A stretch of 48,126 nucleotides of DNA, taken from contig WQVH01000009.1 in assembly GCA_009781695.1 (NCBI GenBank), positions 1-48,126 on the forward strand, written 5' to 3'. Made by a program: the position numbers and the translations under genes. The DNA is from Oscillospiraceae bacterium (GTDB taxonomy: Bacteria > Bacillota > Clostridia > Oscillospirales > Oscillospiraceae). Within the stretch, counting starts at the first letter, position 1. The number at the start of each line of letters is the position of its first letter. Below, piece by piece: positions 40,127 to 48,126 of the stretch. Below the pieces are notes generated by a model. It made no database searches. It worked only from the letters and a program-made list of their open reading frames with translations, and was not told the origin of the DNA.

Positions 40127-41665
40127 ATGAGACTAAAAATTGTGATGACAGTATTATCGCTCCTACCGATCCTTTGCCTTCTTGTGCTACTCATTGTTAT
40201 CAAAGTGAGTGTTGCAAGAGCAGGGGCAATTTCCCTTGTCGCAACGCTCGTGATTGCGCTCGTCTTCTTTGGACTGAGTGCTTTCGGACTGTTGGTAGCC
40301 GTAGGAAAAGCGCTCTCGCTTGCACTTTTTGTATCGCTTATCGTGTGGGCGGCGCTTTTGCTATATCACCTCGTAGACGGATTTAAGGCGATAGATGTCA
40401 TTAACAAGAACTTTGTCATTCTTGTTGAAGACAAATTTGTCGGATTTTTGCTCTTGTCATGGCTGTTCACAGGGGTATTTCAAGGTATGGCGGGCTTTGG
40501 TGTTCCGGTCGTCATCGTTGCGCCCATTTTGATTGCGCTCGGATTTGATAAGGTCAAGTCGCTCTCGGCGACACTTTTGGGTCATACTTGGGCGGTGACA
40601 TTCGGCTCGATGGGGGCGGCCTTTTTCATCATACAGATGCTTACGGGGCTTCCATATGAAAGTCTGGGCACGCCCATGTGGATATTTAACACGATCATCA
40701 TCTTTGGTACAGGTATCGGTATATGTTGGCTCTACGATGGAATCAAAGGCATCGGAAAGGGCATCTCTTATGTTATCCCGGTTTCGGTCATCATGGCGGT
40801 TACACAGTTTTTTATAATCCGATTAGGTCTATACTCGCTGGCCTCGCTGCTGACGGCGGTTGTCGGCCTTGCAGCGATGCTTGCACTATATAAGTTACGT
40901 GCAAAGCAAAAATCCAAAGCGGGATTGTATTCGGCTGAGCTTACATTGTTCCAATCCGTACTTCCATATGCGGTTATTTTGGTGATGGCGATGCTATTTC
41001 AATTCTTGCCGGATGCACTCAGAGACATCTCATTATCATTTGCTTTCCCCGGAACAGAAACATCGATAGGACATATCGTTTCGCCGGAAACAGGATATGC
41101 ACGCATTCGTCTGTTCGGACATCCGGCGGTGTTGTTGCTGATCGCCTGCGCTGTTGCGATCATTGTGTACAAGCGTGCAGGTGCTTGGGATTCTGCGGTC
41201 TTTAAAGATGCGCTCAGAAAAACAGCAAAAAAAGGCATACCTGCAACTCTGGCACTTCTGGCATTAGGCAATATGTCACTGATTATGATGGACTCCGGCA
41301 TGACCAATTTGCTGTCATATAATGTTGCGGGTATTACGGGGCGATTTTATCCATTTGTAGCGCCGTTCTTTGGTGTGTTGGGCAGTTTTCTTACGGGTAA
41401 CAATACGAACTCAAACATCTTGTTTGGCAGCTTCCAATACGCAATCGCACAAAGGCTTGATGTGAGCACGGCTGTGATGTCTGCGGTTCAATCACTTTCC
41501 GGTGGTATTGGTGTGGCAATAGGCCCTACTTTGGTACTTATGGGTGCACTTGCATCCAAGCTGGAAGGGCAGGAATCGCTGATCTATAGAAAGCTTATCG
41601 GGATTGTGCTGATCATTGCCCTTGTGATGGGCATTGCGAATTTTGTTGTACTTAGGCTGGTGTGA
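40127..41665 (+). CDS. L-lactate permease (LctP family)
   Basis: This integral membrane carrier of about 512 aa moves L-lactate or glycolate with protons. The LctP family signature FQGMAGFGVPVVIVAPIL and ATLLGHTWAVTFGSMGAAFF (first half), and GVLGSFLTGNNTNSNILFGSFQ (second half) are present, with about 13 helices. The start is uncertain because no ribosome binding site is seen: ATG 40094, 40127 or 40145. The promoter at 40067-40095 argues against 40094. It stands alone and is followed by the convergent radC gene. Confidence 0.92.
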   Translation: MRLKIVMTVLSLLPILCLLVLLIVIKVSVARAGAISLVATLVIALVFFGLSAFGLLVAVGKALSLALFVSLIVWAALLLYHLVDGFKAIDVINKNFVILVEDKFVGFLLLSWLFTGVFQGMAGFGVPVVIVAPILIALGFDKVKSLSATLLGHTWAVTFGSMGAAFFIIQMLTGLPYESLGTPMWIFNTIIIFGTGIGICWLYDGIKGIGKGISYVIPVSVIMAVTQFFIIRLGLYSLASLLTAVVGLAAMLALYKLRAKQKSKAGLYSAELTLFQSVLPYAVILVMAMLFQFLPDALRDISLSFAFPGTETSIGHIVSPETGYARIRLFGHPAVLLLIACAVAIIVYKRAGAWDSAVFKDALRKTAKKGIPATLALLALGNMSLIMMDSGMTNLLSYNVAGITGRFYPFVAPFFGVLGSFLTGNNTNSNILFGSFQYAIAQRLDVSTAVMSAVQSLSGGIGVAIGPTLVLMGALASKLEGQESLIYRKLIGIVLIIALVMGIANFVVLRLV

Positions 41666-41692
41666 GTTAAGCTCCCATCGACTCCCGCTGGC

Positions 41693-42328
41693 TTAATATG
41701 CGCTAATAAAAGAGTCTCCGGCGACAATGATATGGTCATCGAGCCTGATGCCCAAAAGCTCTCCGGCCAACCGAATTCGCCGGGTGACATCTTTGTCTTG
41801 TTCGCTGATATCCAGCATTCCGCTTGGGTGGTTGTGTCCGATGATTATAGAGGCGGCGCGGTCTTCGATTGCGGGAGAAAATACTTCGCGAGGATGAACC
41901 AGAGAAGACATAAGCGTTCCAATAGAGATTGTGCGGCAGTTGATGAGTCGTCTTGCGCCGTCCAGTGAGAGCATAACAAAATACTCCTGCTTTTTATTAC
42001 GAATAAAGTCTAACTGCTCCGCAGCCTTTTCAGGTGAGTCTATAAGCGGGGCGGTTTGTTTTGTAAATTTTCTGCGCCAGAACTCCAGTGCGGCGAAAAT
42101 GACAGTCGCTTTGGCCGGGCCAATGCCTTTGATGGTCTTGATATCATGGATGGTCATATTATCAGCGCCGATTTGCGTTATTGTGGTATTGAGGTTTTTG
42201 GCGATTTGTTTAAAGTCATTGTTCTTGCCGCCGCTACCGATGACTGCTTGAAGCAACTCGATATCTGAAAGTGCTGCTGCGCCCTTTTTGTTTAATTTTT
42301 CTCTGGGGAGTTGTTGTGGTAGAGCCAT
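41693..42328 (-). CDS. radC: RadC family JAMM-domain protein
   Basis: This 211-aa protein has an N-terminal helix-hairpin-helix region (IKGIGPAKATVIFAALEF) and a C-terminal MPN/JAMM metalloprotease-like domain with Glu in HPREVFSPAI, then HNHPSG and the Asp of ISEQDKDVT. RadC was linked to DNA repair, but its true role is unsettled. GAGGAGG 6 bases before ATG 42328 fixes the start, shorter than the open frame. It is convergent with the lactate permease gene and divergent from tdh. Confidence 0.95.
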   Translation of the reverse strand: MALPQQLPREKLNKKGAAALSDIELLQAVIGSGGKNNDFKQIAKNLNTTITQIGADNMTIHDIKTIKGIGPAKATVIFAALEFWRRKFTKQTAPLIDSPEKAAEQLDFIRNKKQEYFVMLSLDGARRLINCRTISIGTLMSSLVHPREVFSPAIEDRAASIIIGHNHPSGMLDISEQDKDVTRRIRLAGELLGIRLDDHIIVAGDSFISAY

Positions 42329-42505
42329 ATGAATCCTCCTCGTCCAATCATATAGAATGTAGGTGTCTACGGTATTTGCACACGTACTTTGTATCAATAG
42401 TGTACCCACCGGAAAGCATATTTTCAATATGAATTTAAGTGTAGAAAAAAGACCGGTAGAATGTGTAAAATTTCAACAACAAATATAGTATTTTAACTTG
42501 CAATA

Positions 42506-42514
42506 TGCTATGAT
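42506..42514 (+). promoter_or_regulatory. Extended -10 promoter of tdh
   Basis: TG-C-TATGAT (42506-42514) is an extended -10 element about 40 bp before the tdh ATG. The -35 at 17 bp (TAGTAT) is poor. Confidence 0.4.
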
Positions 42515-42554
42515 GAATCGTCAGTGCAAGTATTGAGACATGTGGAGGTTACTT

Positions 42555-43598
42555 ATGGCTAATAATACGATGATGGCGCTCGTGAAAATGAAAGCAGAAC
42601 CGGGGCTGACATATATGCAAGTACCCATACCCGAAGTTGGATCGGGTCAGGTCATGATAAAAATACTCAAAACCGCAATATGCGGTACAGACCTGCACAT
42701 ATATAACTGGGATGCATGGAGCGAGCGGACGATAAAAACACCGCAGATTATCGGTCATGAATTCGTCGGTGAAGTATACAAGCTTGGAGCAGGCGTAAAA
42801 GGCTTTGAAATCGGCGAAATTGTATCAGGTGAGGGTCATATTGTATGCAACCATTGCCGTAATTGTTTGGCCGGACGGCATCATTTGTGCATGAATACCA
42901 TTGGTGTCGGAGTAAATAGGGATGGTTGTTTTGCGCAGTATTTGGTCATTCCTGCTGAAAATGTAGTTCGTGTAGCAAAGGGCATTTCCTTGGATGTAGT
43001 ATCTATGTTTGATGCATTGGGTAATGCAGTGCATACGGCGCTCAAGTTTGACATAATCGGCGAAGACATTCTCATAACGGGCGCAGGCCCCATCGGTATT
43101 ATGGCTGCGATTATATGCCGACATTGCGGTGCTAAAAAAATCGCAATTACCGACATGAACGAGTATAGACTGGCGCTCGCAAAAAAAGCAGTGCCTGATA
43201 TATGGGCGGTTGATCCGCGCAAAACTTCGCTAAAAGAACTGATGAAGAATATGAATATGGCAGAGGGCTTTGATATTGGTCTGGAAATGTCCGGTGCTGA
43301 GCGGGCTTTTGCCGACATGGTAGAAAGTATGAATAATGGTGGCAAAATTGCACTGTTGGGAATACATAGCGGACGCACTGTTATCAATTGGGATCATGTC
43401 GTGTTTAAAGGTCTGACGATCATGGGTATTTATGGTAGAGAGATGTTTGAAACATGGTATAAAATGATGGCGATGCTTCAAACAGGTCTGGATGTGAGCG
43501 AAGTGATTACGCATCGGTTTGCTGCAAAGGATTTTGAAAAAGGATTTGAAGCCATGCAGAGCGGCAATTCCGGCAAAGTGGTGCTCACCTGGAGCTAA
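42555..43598 (+). CDS. tdh: L-threonine 3-dehydrogenase
   Basis: This zinc-dependent medium-chain dehydrogenase oxidises L-threonine to 2-amino-3-ketobutyrate with NAD+. The catalytic zinc region [13 protein letters not shown], the invariant GHEFVGEV, the structural zinc cysteines [15 protein letters not shown] and the Rossmann [10 protein letters not shown] are all visible. The length of 347 aa is normal. TGGAGGT stands 6 bases before ATG 42555. It is followed after 64 bp by kbl, which uses its product, so the two degrade threonine to glycine and acetyl-CoA. Confidence 0.96.
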   Translation: MANNTMMALVKMKAEPGLTYMQVPIPEVGSGQVMIKILKTAICGTDLHIYNWDAWSERTIKTPQIIGHEFVGEVYKLGAGVKGFEIGEIVSGEGHIVCNHCRNCLAGRHHLCMNTIGVGVNRDGCFAQYLVIPAENVVRVAKGISLDVVSMFDALGNAVHTALKFDIIGEDILITGAGPIGIMAAIICRHCGAKKIAITDMNEYRLALAKKAVPDIWAVDPRKTSLKELMKNMNMAEGFDIGLEMSGAERAFADMVESMNNGGKIALLGIHSGRTVINWDHVVFKGLTIMGIYGREMFETWYKMMAMLQTGLDVSEVITHRFAAKDFEKGFEAMQSGNSGKVVLTWS

Positions 43599-43606
43599 CT
43601 ACCCAT

Positions 43607-43633
43607 GTAGGGTGCGATGTCCTCATCGCACCG
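43607..43633. repeat. Dispersed hairpin repeat, copy 2
   Basis: GTAGGGTGCGATGTCCTCATCGCACCG lies between tdh and kbl, 8 bp after the tdh stop. The stem is GGTGCGAT with ATCGCACC. In the transcript it could lower kbl expression or stabilise the tdh end. Confidence 0.85.
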
Positions 43634-43662
43634 CATGATTACGATATAATGGAGGAAAAATA

Positions 43663-44844
43663 ATGAACAATGCATTAAAAATTTTTGCAGAAACGATTGA
43701 TGAGATAAAATCTGCCGGTACCTACAAATCCGAACGGATTCTCACCACTCCGCAATCCGGAAATATCGGCACGACTCAAGTTGAAAAAGTAATCAATATG
43801 TGTGCCAACAACTATCTTGGCCTCTGCGACCATCCAGAAATAATTGCTGCGGCTAAAGATACGCTCGACCAATGGGGATTCGGGCTATCCTCTGTACGCT
43901 TCATCTGTGGTACTCAATCCATACATAAGGCGCTTGAAGCGGCCATTTCAGAATTTTTAAGGATGGATGACACCATATTGTATTCATCATGTTTTGATGC
44001 GAACACCGGATTGTTCGAGACATTACTCGATGAGCAAGATGCCATTATCTCTGACGAACTCAATCATGCCAGTATCATTGACGGCGTTCGTCTCTGTAAG
44101 GCCAAACGTCTGCGCTATAAAAACAATAATATGGAAGACCTTGAGCGCTGCCTCAAAGAAGCCGAAGGTTGCCGTATCAAGATGATTGCCACCGATGGTG
44201 TATTTTCCATGGATGGAATCATCGCCGATCTCCAATCCATATGTGACTTGGCTGATAAATACGGTGCGCTGGTTATGGTAGACGACAGTCACTCAGTGGG
44301 CTTTGTCGGAGCAACAGGGCGCGGTACTGCGGAGCATTGCGGTGTTGAAGGCAGGATTGATATCATTACCGGAACGCTTGGCAAGGCGTTGGGCGGGGCT
44401 TCGGGTGGATATACATCCGCACGAAAGGAAATTGTGGATGTCCTGCGCCAAAAGAGCAGACCGTACTTGTTTTCCAATACGCTTGCGCCTGCAATTGTCG
44501 GCGCATCATTGCAGGTGCTTAAGATGCTGTCATTGGATGTATCCCGCCGTGATATTTTGGAAGAAAACACTGCATATTTTCGAGAGAAGATGGCGGCGTT
44601 GGGATTCAATATTGTTCAGAGCACACATCCGATTGTTGCGGTGATGTTCGGAGATGCGAAACTGACCGGTGAAATCGCCGCCCGTATGCTTGAGTTGGGT
44701 GTGTATGTCATTGGGTTTAGTTTTCCGGTTGTTCCCAAAGACAAAGCCCGCATTCGCTGTCAAGTTTCCGCTGCGCACACCAAAGCAGAACTCGACCATG
44801 TAGTCCGGCAGTTTGAGACTGTCAAAAAAGAATTTAAGCTCTAG
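43663..44844 (+). CDS. kbl: Glycine C-acetyltransferase (2-amino-3-ketobutyrate CoA ligase)
   Basis: This PLP enzyme of the alpha-oxoamine synthase family cleaves 2-amino-3-ketobutyrate with CoA into glycine and acetyl-CoA. It shows [31 protein letters not shown], the PLP-binding [16 protein letters not shown], and the lysine in [13 protein letters not shown]. The length of 393 aa is typical. GGAGG is placed before ATG 43663. The stop TAG (44842-44844) lies inside the terminal repeat of a MITE-like element, so the insertion supplied the present stop codon. Confidence 0.96.
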   Translation: MNNALKIFAETIDEIKSAGTYKSERILTTPQSGNIGTTQVEKVINMCANNYLGLCDHPEIIAAAKDTLDQWGFGLSSVRFICGTQSIHKALEAAISEFLRMDDTILYSSCFDANTGLFETLLDEQDAIISDELNHASIIDGVRLCKAKRLRYKNNNMEDLERCLKEAEGCRIKMIATDGVFSMDGIIADLQSICDLADKYGALVMVDDSHSVGFVGATGRGTAEHCGVEGRIDIITGTLGKALGGASGGYTSARKEIVDVLRQKSRPYLFSNTLAPAIVGASLQVLKMLSLDVSRRDILEENTAYFREKMAALGFNIVQSTHPIVAVMFGDAKLTGEIAARMLELGVYVIGFSFPVVPKDKARIRCQVSAAHTKAELDHVVRQFETVKKEFKL

Positions 44845-45007
44845 TGTAGTGTATCACTGATAATCAGCATATTCTTACATTCTCTTTTTCCGGCTTGCTG
44901 CGTTGAAAAAACTTGAAATGCCAATGGCATTCCTGCGCTTTTTCGCCTTGCAAGACGAAAAAATAAAACGCAATCATATACTAATTATCAGTGATACACT
45001 ACACTAG
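44841..45007. mobile_element. MITE-like element with 24-bp inverted ends
   Basis: The ends 44841-44864 (CTAGTGTAGTGTATCACTGA...) and 44984-45007 are perfect inverted repeats of 24 bp in a 167-bp unit without a coding frame. If the outer CTAG is read as C-TA and TA-G, the element proper is flanked by TA duplications, as for IS630/Tc1-type MITEs. The centre contains ATGCCAATGGCAT, a palindrome, and a GAAAAAAC / GCTTTTTC pair, so it would fold strongly in RNA. It abuts the kbl stop codon. Confidence 0.78.
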
Positions 45008-45040
45008 TGTAGCGTATTTTAAATAACAAAGGGGACAGAT

Positions 45041-46309
45041 ATGCAGCAGCAAGCGGGAGTCTGCCGATTTTCATACCATTGGATGATCTTGACAATACTC
45101 TTTGTCGGAATGATGGTATCATTCGGAATGAGAGCATCTTTCGGCGCTTATATCACACCGTGGGAATATGAATTTTCAGTAGGACGGACGACTGTAACCA
45201 CCATATCCTTGTTGGGCTTTATCATATTCGCCATTGGTCAGCCGCTCGCGGGAAAACTCAACGACCATTTTGGCAAGAATATTGTTCCGACTTTTGGGAT
45301 ACTGGTCATGGGTGTATGCCTGATACTGACCTCCAGAGCCACTCAGATGTGGCATGTCTTTGCCATGTTTGGAGTGGGTTTTTCAATAGGGATTGCCGCC
45401 GCCGGGCATAATGTTTCTGCGGCCATTTTGACCCAGTGGTTCGTCGAAAAAAGAGGTATGGCACTGGGGCTGATGACATCCGGAATGGCTATAGGAATGC
45501 TGGTGTTAGTTCCTGCGAATTTGTTTATCATTCGTGAAGTGGGTTGGCGAACAGCTATGTTGGTATTTGGAATCATCATTATAGCGACTGTGGGGCCACT
45601 CTATCTATTTCTTCTGAAAAGTAAGCCGGAAGATAAGGCGATGAAGCCATACGGATTTGCGGCCGCTTATGAAAGTGCGAAAAGCGCCGACCATAACGAC
45701 GATGCTTCTAAAAAAGAACAAAAGCCGCTTCCGGTCATGGGTATTTTAAAGACAAAAGGATTCTGGTTTTTGGCAATACCGTATTTTATCTGTGGAGTAA
45801 CCGATGTGGGATTGATCACCACGCATATTATTCCGATGGCGGAGGGCAGGGGAATCCCCGATGCCATTATTGCGCTCGCCGTTAGCCTGATTGCCATAGC
45901 GAATATAGCCGGAACAATAGGCTCCGGCTATCTCTCTGATCGCTTTAGCCGTAAACGTCAGTTGGCGTTTATTTACGCATTTAGAGCGGTGACATTTGTC
46001 TTGCTGATCTTTATGCAGCAGCATTGGTTGTTGCTGGTGTTTGCCGTGGGATATGGTGCTGTGGAGATGGCATCTATAGCGCCAACGAATTCTGTTGCCG
46101 CTGATCTGTTTCGTAAATATTCGACCGGTACAGTTTTGGGCATGGTTGCACTCAGCCATCAGCTTGGCGGTGCGCTCGGGTCATGGGTGCCGGGCATCAT
46201 GTATGATATTACAGGATCGTACACCAATGTGCTGATGGTGTCGGTTGTGCTTTTGCTCGGTATGGCGTTTATGTCTCTGGGTATACCTGAAGAATCGTTG
46301 CAGGGTTAA
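45041..46309 (+). CDS. MFS transporter (oxalate/formate antiporter-like subgroup)
   Basis: This 422-aa protein has 12 hydrophobic segments. GQPLAGKLNDHFGKNIVPTFG matches the MFS loop 2-3 motif (G-x-x-x-D-x-x-G-[RK]), and GSGYLSDRFSRKRQLAFIY is its copy in the second half, with a charged central loop (SKPEDKAMKPYG ... SKKEQKPL). The overall pattern resembles monocarboxylate or oxalate/formate-type carriers, so a small organic acid is likely; this is inference. AAAGGGGA precedes ATG 45041, just downstream of the MITE-like element, which could affect its transcription. Confidence 0.86.
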   Translation: MQQQAGVCRFSYHWMILTILFVGMMVSFGMRASFGAYITPWEYEFSVGRTTVTTISLLGFIIFAIGQPLAGKLNDHFGKNIVPTFGILVMGVCLILTSRATQMWHVFAMFGVGFSIGIAAAGHNVSAAILTQWFVEKRGMALGLMTSGMAIGMLVLVPANLFIIREVGWRTAMLVFGIIIIATVGPLYLFLLKSKPEDKAMKPYGFAAAYESAKSADHNDDASKKEQKPLPVMGILKTKGFWFLAIPYFICGVTDVGLITTHIIPMAEGRGIPDAIIALAVSLIAIANIAGTIGSGYLSDRFSRKRQLAFIYAFRAVTFVLLIFMQQHWLLLVFAVGYGAVEMASIAPTNSVAADLFRKYSTGTVLGMVALSHQLGGALGSWVPGIMYDITGSYTNVLMVSVVLLLGMAFMSLGIPEESLQG

Positions 46310-46349
46310 GCTGCGCCGTCCATGTTAGTGGCAATGTTAACACAATTTC

Positions 46350-46376
46350 GTAGGGTACGATGTCCTCATCGTACCG
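46350..46376. repeat. Dispersed hairpin repeat, copy 3
   Basis: GTAGGGTACGATGTCCTCATCGTACCG is the third copy. Compared with copies 1 and 2, G-C in the stem is replaced by A-T on both arms (GGTACGAT with ATCGTACC), a compensatory change that keeps the hairpin. Confidence 0.85.
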
Positions 46377-46450
46377 TGTTGGATCATGCTATATTTATGA
46401 ATGAAGTTGAATTTTTGCAGAAAATTTACGAAAATTACAGCATGGTTTTG

Positions 46451-46479
46451 TTGTGATTGCACGTTTATTGTGCTATAAT
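46451..46479 (+). promoter_or_regulatory. Strong promoter upstream of decayed ATPase gene
   Basis: TTGTGA (46451-46456), a 17-bp spacer and TATAAT (46474-46479) preceded by TGC form a strong extended -10 promoter, 55 bp before the start at 46534. Confidence 0.7.
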
Positions 46480-46533
46480 ATGGTGCGTAAGTACAGAATT
46501 CAGCTGTAATGACCACCATGGGAGCGTGATATC

Positions 46534-46906
46534 ATGGAAAGAATGTTAATGCAAGATCTAATTGCATGGAAAGACGATTTAAACAAGAAACCGCTTGTCA
46601 TACAAGGGGTGCGTCAGTGCGGCAAAACATTTTTGATTGAAGAATTCGGGAAAGGACAAAGATCTATACTATTGGGTCGCTGAGGGTTCAGCAAAGGCAG
46701 AGGTGGACTTTATTGTGCAAGACGATACAAAGTATGTTGTCCCGATTGAAGTAAAGGCCGGTACAGCAAAACATGCTCGGTCGCTCACGCAATACTGTAA
46801 GCTGTTTAATCCTGAAAAATCTGTTTTGACTTCTCTGGATGAGATGACGAGCCGGATTTTGCCACTTTATGCTTTTTGGAAGTTTAAAGAATGGATTGCT
46901 GATTGA
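46534..46906 (+). pseudogene. Remnant of AAA-type ATP-binding protein (DUF4143 family)
   Basis: ATG 46534, with GGAGCG upstream, opens MERMLMQDLIAWKDDLNKKP, then LVIQGVRQCGKTFLIEEFG, the Walker A region of the AAA_14/DUF4143 ATPases. The frame stops at TGA 46681-46683. A second frame from about 46637 contains the family C-terminus: DLYYWVAEGSAKAEVDFIVQ, then PIEVKAG and LYAFWKFKEWI. About 280 residues between the two parts, including Walker B and most of DUF4143, are missing, and the joint is out of frame. Intact members are about 400-440 aa. It is an internally deleted pseudogene near 46645-46665 that still keeps its promoter. Confidence 0.85.
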
Positions 46907-46982
46907 TTGTCTCATGCAAGCAATTTAAGAACATTCATCTACTAAACCTCCCCACCGTCCTTTGTCACAAAAAGCTAAGCTA

Positions 46983-47018
46983 CTGCATATTGCAGATTCT
47001 GCCTAAATCGGCTATACT
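46983..47018 (+). promoter_or_regulatory. Promoter with dyad over the -35, MNT/HEPN operon
   Basis: TTGCAG (46990-46995), a 17-bp spacer and TATACT (47013-47018) precede the nucleotidyltransferase gene by 75 bp. CTGCA-TAT-TGCAG (46983-46995) is a perfect dyad covering the -35, a likely site for autoregulation of a toxin-antitoxin operon. Confidence 0.6.
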
Positions 47019-47092
47019 ATCGGTAGAAATAAGGTGCTGCGTGGCATGAGAAACATCTCGCTCAAAACGCCAGAAAAGATGGGAGAATTACC

Positions 47093-47452
47093 ATGTATAG
47101 CAATGACGATATAATGCAATTTGTAAGTCTTGTGGCAGAAGTCGCTGACCCGGATAGAATTATCTTGTTCGGGTCTTATGCCTATGGCGAGCCGAATGAT
47201 AAGAGCGATGTTGATATTCTTGTTATTAAAAATGGAAAAAAACTGTCTTATGACGAACATGCAGGATTATCGACAGCCGTGTTTAGAAAGAGGAAGCAAC
47301 ATAAAATCGGTGCAAGGTATGATCTCTTTTTCAGGACTGATAGTGAAGTGAATGAATCAGTTGAGAACGACGGTGCATTTGTAGAGGCTCTAAAGAGAGG
47401 ACGTGTTGTTTATGAGCGTAAACATCAGCAGGAACGCAGAGCTATTTCATAA
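47093..47452 (+). CDS. Minimal nucleotidyltransferase (MNT), antitoxin-like
   Basis: This 119-aa protein has the nucleotidyltransferase signature ILFGSYAYGEPNDKSDVDILV (G-S-x10-D-x-D, about residues 24-44), and a third acidic residue near RYDLFF. MNT proteins of HEPN-MNT modules work as antitoxins by adding nucleotides to the HEPN partner (shown for MntA-HepT). GGGAGAA precedes ATG 47093. Its 3' end overlaps the HEPN gene by 41 bases, a usual arrangement for such pairs. Confidence 0.9.
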   Translation: MYSNDDIMQFVSLVAEVADPDRIILFGSYAYGEPNDKSDVDILVIKNGKKLSYDEHAGLSTAVFRKRKQHKIGARYDLFFRTDSEVNESVENDGAFVEALKRGRVVYERKHQQERRAIS

Positions 47453-47858
47453 AGCGACAGAGGATGTATGGGCTGCTGAGCAAATATGGAAAGGCGCTCC
47501 AAATCTTGCAGTTTGGCATTGCACGCAGGCCGCAGAAAAAACCATGAAAGGTTTTCTGCGTTGTTTAAATTTAGATTATAATTATGGGCATGAGTTAAAG
47601 CTACTACTTGATGCCGTATTATCAGTTTTTAAATTGTCGGAAACGACCGAAAGATACATAATGTATTTGAGTGATTTTGAAAGCAGTCTGCGTTACAAGA
47701 GCATGTCCAATGACCCATCGCCGGAAGATGCCAAAATCGCAATCTCACGAACAAAACAGATTATGCAAGAGTTTAACGAAAATCCTAAGATTGCACAATT
47801 TATGGATGAAGCGAGAGAAGTTCATGCTAAGATATTAAACACGAACGATGAGTTGTAG
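47412..47858 (+). CDS. HEPN domain protein
   Basis: The start is ATG 47412 (MSVNISRNAEL), with GAGGA about 9 bases upstream. The 148-aa all-helical product shows HEPN landmarks: AVWHCTQAAEKTMKGFLRCLNL, GHELKLLLDAVL, and the late SSLRYKSMSNDPSPEDA. It matches the PF05168 type, in which the RNase motif R-x4-6-H is missing or altered. A clear R-x4-H could not be found, so toxic RNase activity is doubtful. Together with the MNT gene it forms a two-gene module whose role may be stress or defence. Confidence 0.85.
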   Translation: MSVNISRNAELFHKATEDVWAAEQIWKGAPNLAVWHCTQAAEKTMKGFLRCLNLDYNYGHELKLLLDAVLSVFKLSETTERYIMYLSDFESSLRYKSMSNDPSPEDAKIAISRTKQIMQEFNENPKIAQFMDEAREVHAKILNTNDEL

Positions 47859-48126
47859 CATTATTGTTGCAATAAGTAACAAAACATCCGGCGGCTCTGG
47901 CAATCGTACGATTTGACTTTAGAACCAACGACAATGAAAGCGGCCTGCGGCGCGACACTTTTCTGTTCGTGCAGAAAAGTGCCCAAAAGACACGCTTAGA
48001 GGACTGGTTGACGAGGCCAAAAATAATCGGCCTCGCCGCCGAGCGGAACTGCGCACTACGTGCTTGTTTCAACGGCGCTACGCTTCCCTCTAAGAACTCC
48101 CGAGGACGGGGCTCACAAACTCGCTG
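47859..48126. other. Structured non-coding element at the window end
   Basis: No credible gene is seen; the open frame on the minus strand has Arg/Ser-rich composition without motifs. Three nested or consecutive inverted repeats are present: CACTTTTCTG/CAGAAAAGTG (47956-47965/47972-47981, loop TTCGTG), CGAGGCC/GGCCTCG (48012-48018/48029-48035), and outer arms CTTAGAGG/CCTCTAAG (47995-48002/48087-48094) enclosing the second. GC content is higher than before. It is probably a dispersed repeat or the edge of a mobile element continuing beyond the window. Confidence 0.5.

Noticed and set aside
47827-48072. 81-aa minus-strand open frame at the window end
   Set aside because: It covers the hairpin-rich element, is Arg/Ser-rich without a domain, and has no ribosome binding site.

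Overview
The window looks like a piece of an anaerobic, Gram-positive Firmicutes (Clostridia-type) chromosome, probably from an uncultivated lineage. The basis is moderate GC content, strong GGAGG-type ribosome binding sites with frequent GTG/TTG starts, monoderm envelope genes (SLH protein, lipoproteins, FloA/NfeD, LytTR regulator), an Mrp/Mbh-type sodium-proton antiporter, a DUF4860-type pilus cluster, and no respiratory chain genes. I cannot name a genus. No rRNA, tRNA or CRISPR array was seen.

Layout. 1-4.1 kb is accessory DNA: an 8-bp tandem repeat, an orphan GHKL kinase, a structured non-coding stretch, a secreted protein whose signal peptide is frameshifted, an anchored protein and a truncated ORF. 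4.1-10.4 kb (minus strand) is a near-continuous chain: glnS, a Spo0B-like GHKL kinase, a three-gene DUF3990/DUF3791-type toxin-antitoxin module, NfeD, FloA, a small unknown protein and a LytTR response regulator. 10.5-16.3 kb holds thioredoxin, an SLH-trypsin-like protein whose catalytic serine position is glycine, a cytidylate-kinase-like protein, an MFS carrier, and a BlaI / M56 peptidase / lipoprotein operon. The lipoprotein reads through an in-frame UGA placed directly after a Cys, with a well-placed SECIS-like hairpin, so it is a candidate selenoprotein. 16.5-20.6 kb (minus) is a minimal type IV pilus/secretion cluster (PilC, pilin-like proteins, PilT). 20.6-27.8 kb (minus) carries a transglutaminase-like lipoprotein and an amidase, polysaccharide deacetylase, mtaB, cysteine desulfurase, mnmA series.

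At about 27.9 kb gene direction flips. 28-38 kb (plus) has a PlsC acyltransferase, a glutamate-symporter-like carrier, an Mrp operon in the gene order E-F-G-(DUF4040+B)-C-D known from membrane-bound hydrogenases, uppP, and mgtE behind a structured leader. 38.6-39.2 kb is an AT-rich non-coding region with DnaA-box-like sites. 39.2-46.3 kb carries two unknown proteins, an L-lactate permease, radC, the threonine-degradation pair tdh-kbl, a MITE-like element that supplies the kbl stop codon, and an MFS carrier. 46.5-47.9 kb has a decayed AAA ATPase gene and an MNT/HEPN pair. The window ends in a structured non-coding repeat.

The strongest candidate for something new is the predicted Cys-Sec lipoprotein (15763-16341) in an operon with a BlaI repressor and M56 membrane protease under an unusually clean double operator. 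This suggests envelope-stress or ligand-controlled expression of an extracytoplasmic selenoprotein. Other notable points are the pseudoprotease-like SLH protein, the toxin-antitoxin trio wedged into a kinase-NfeD-FloA-LytTR set, and a dispersed hairpin repeat whose three copies show compensatory base changes.
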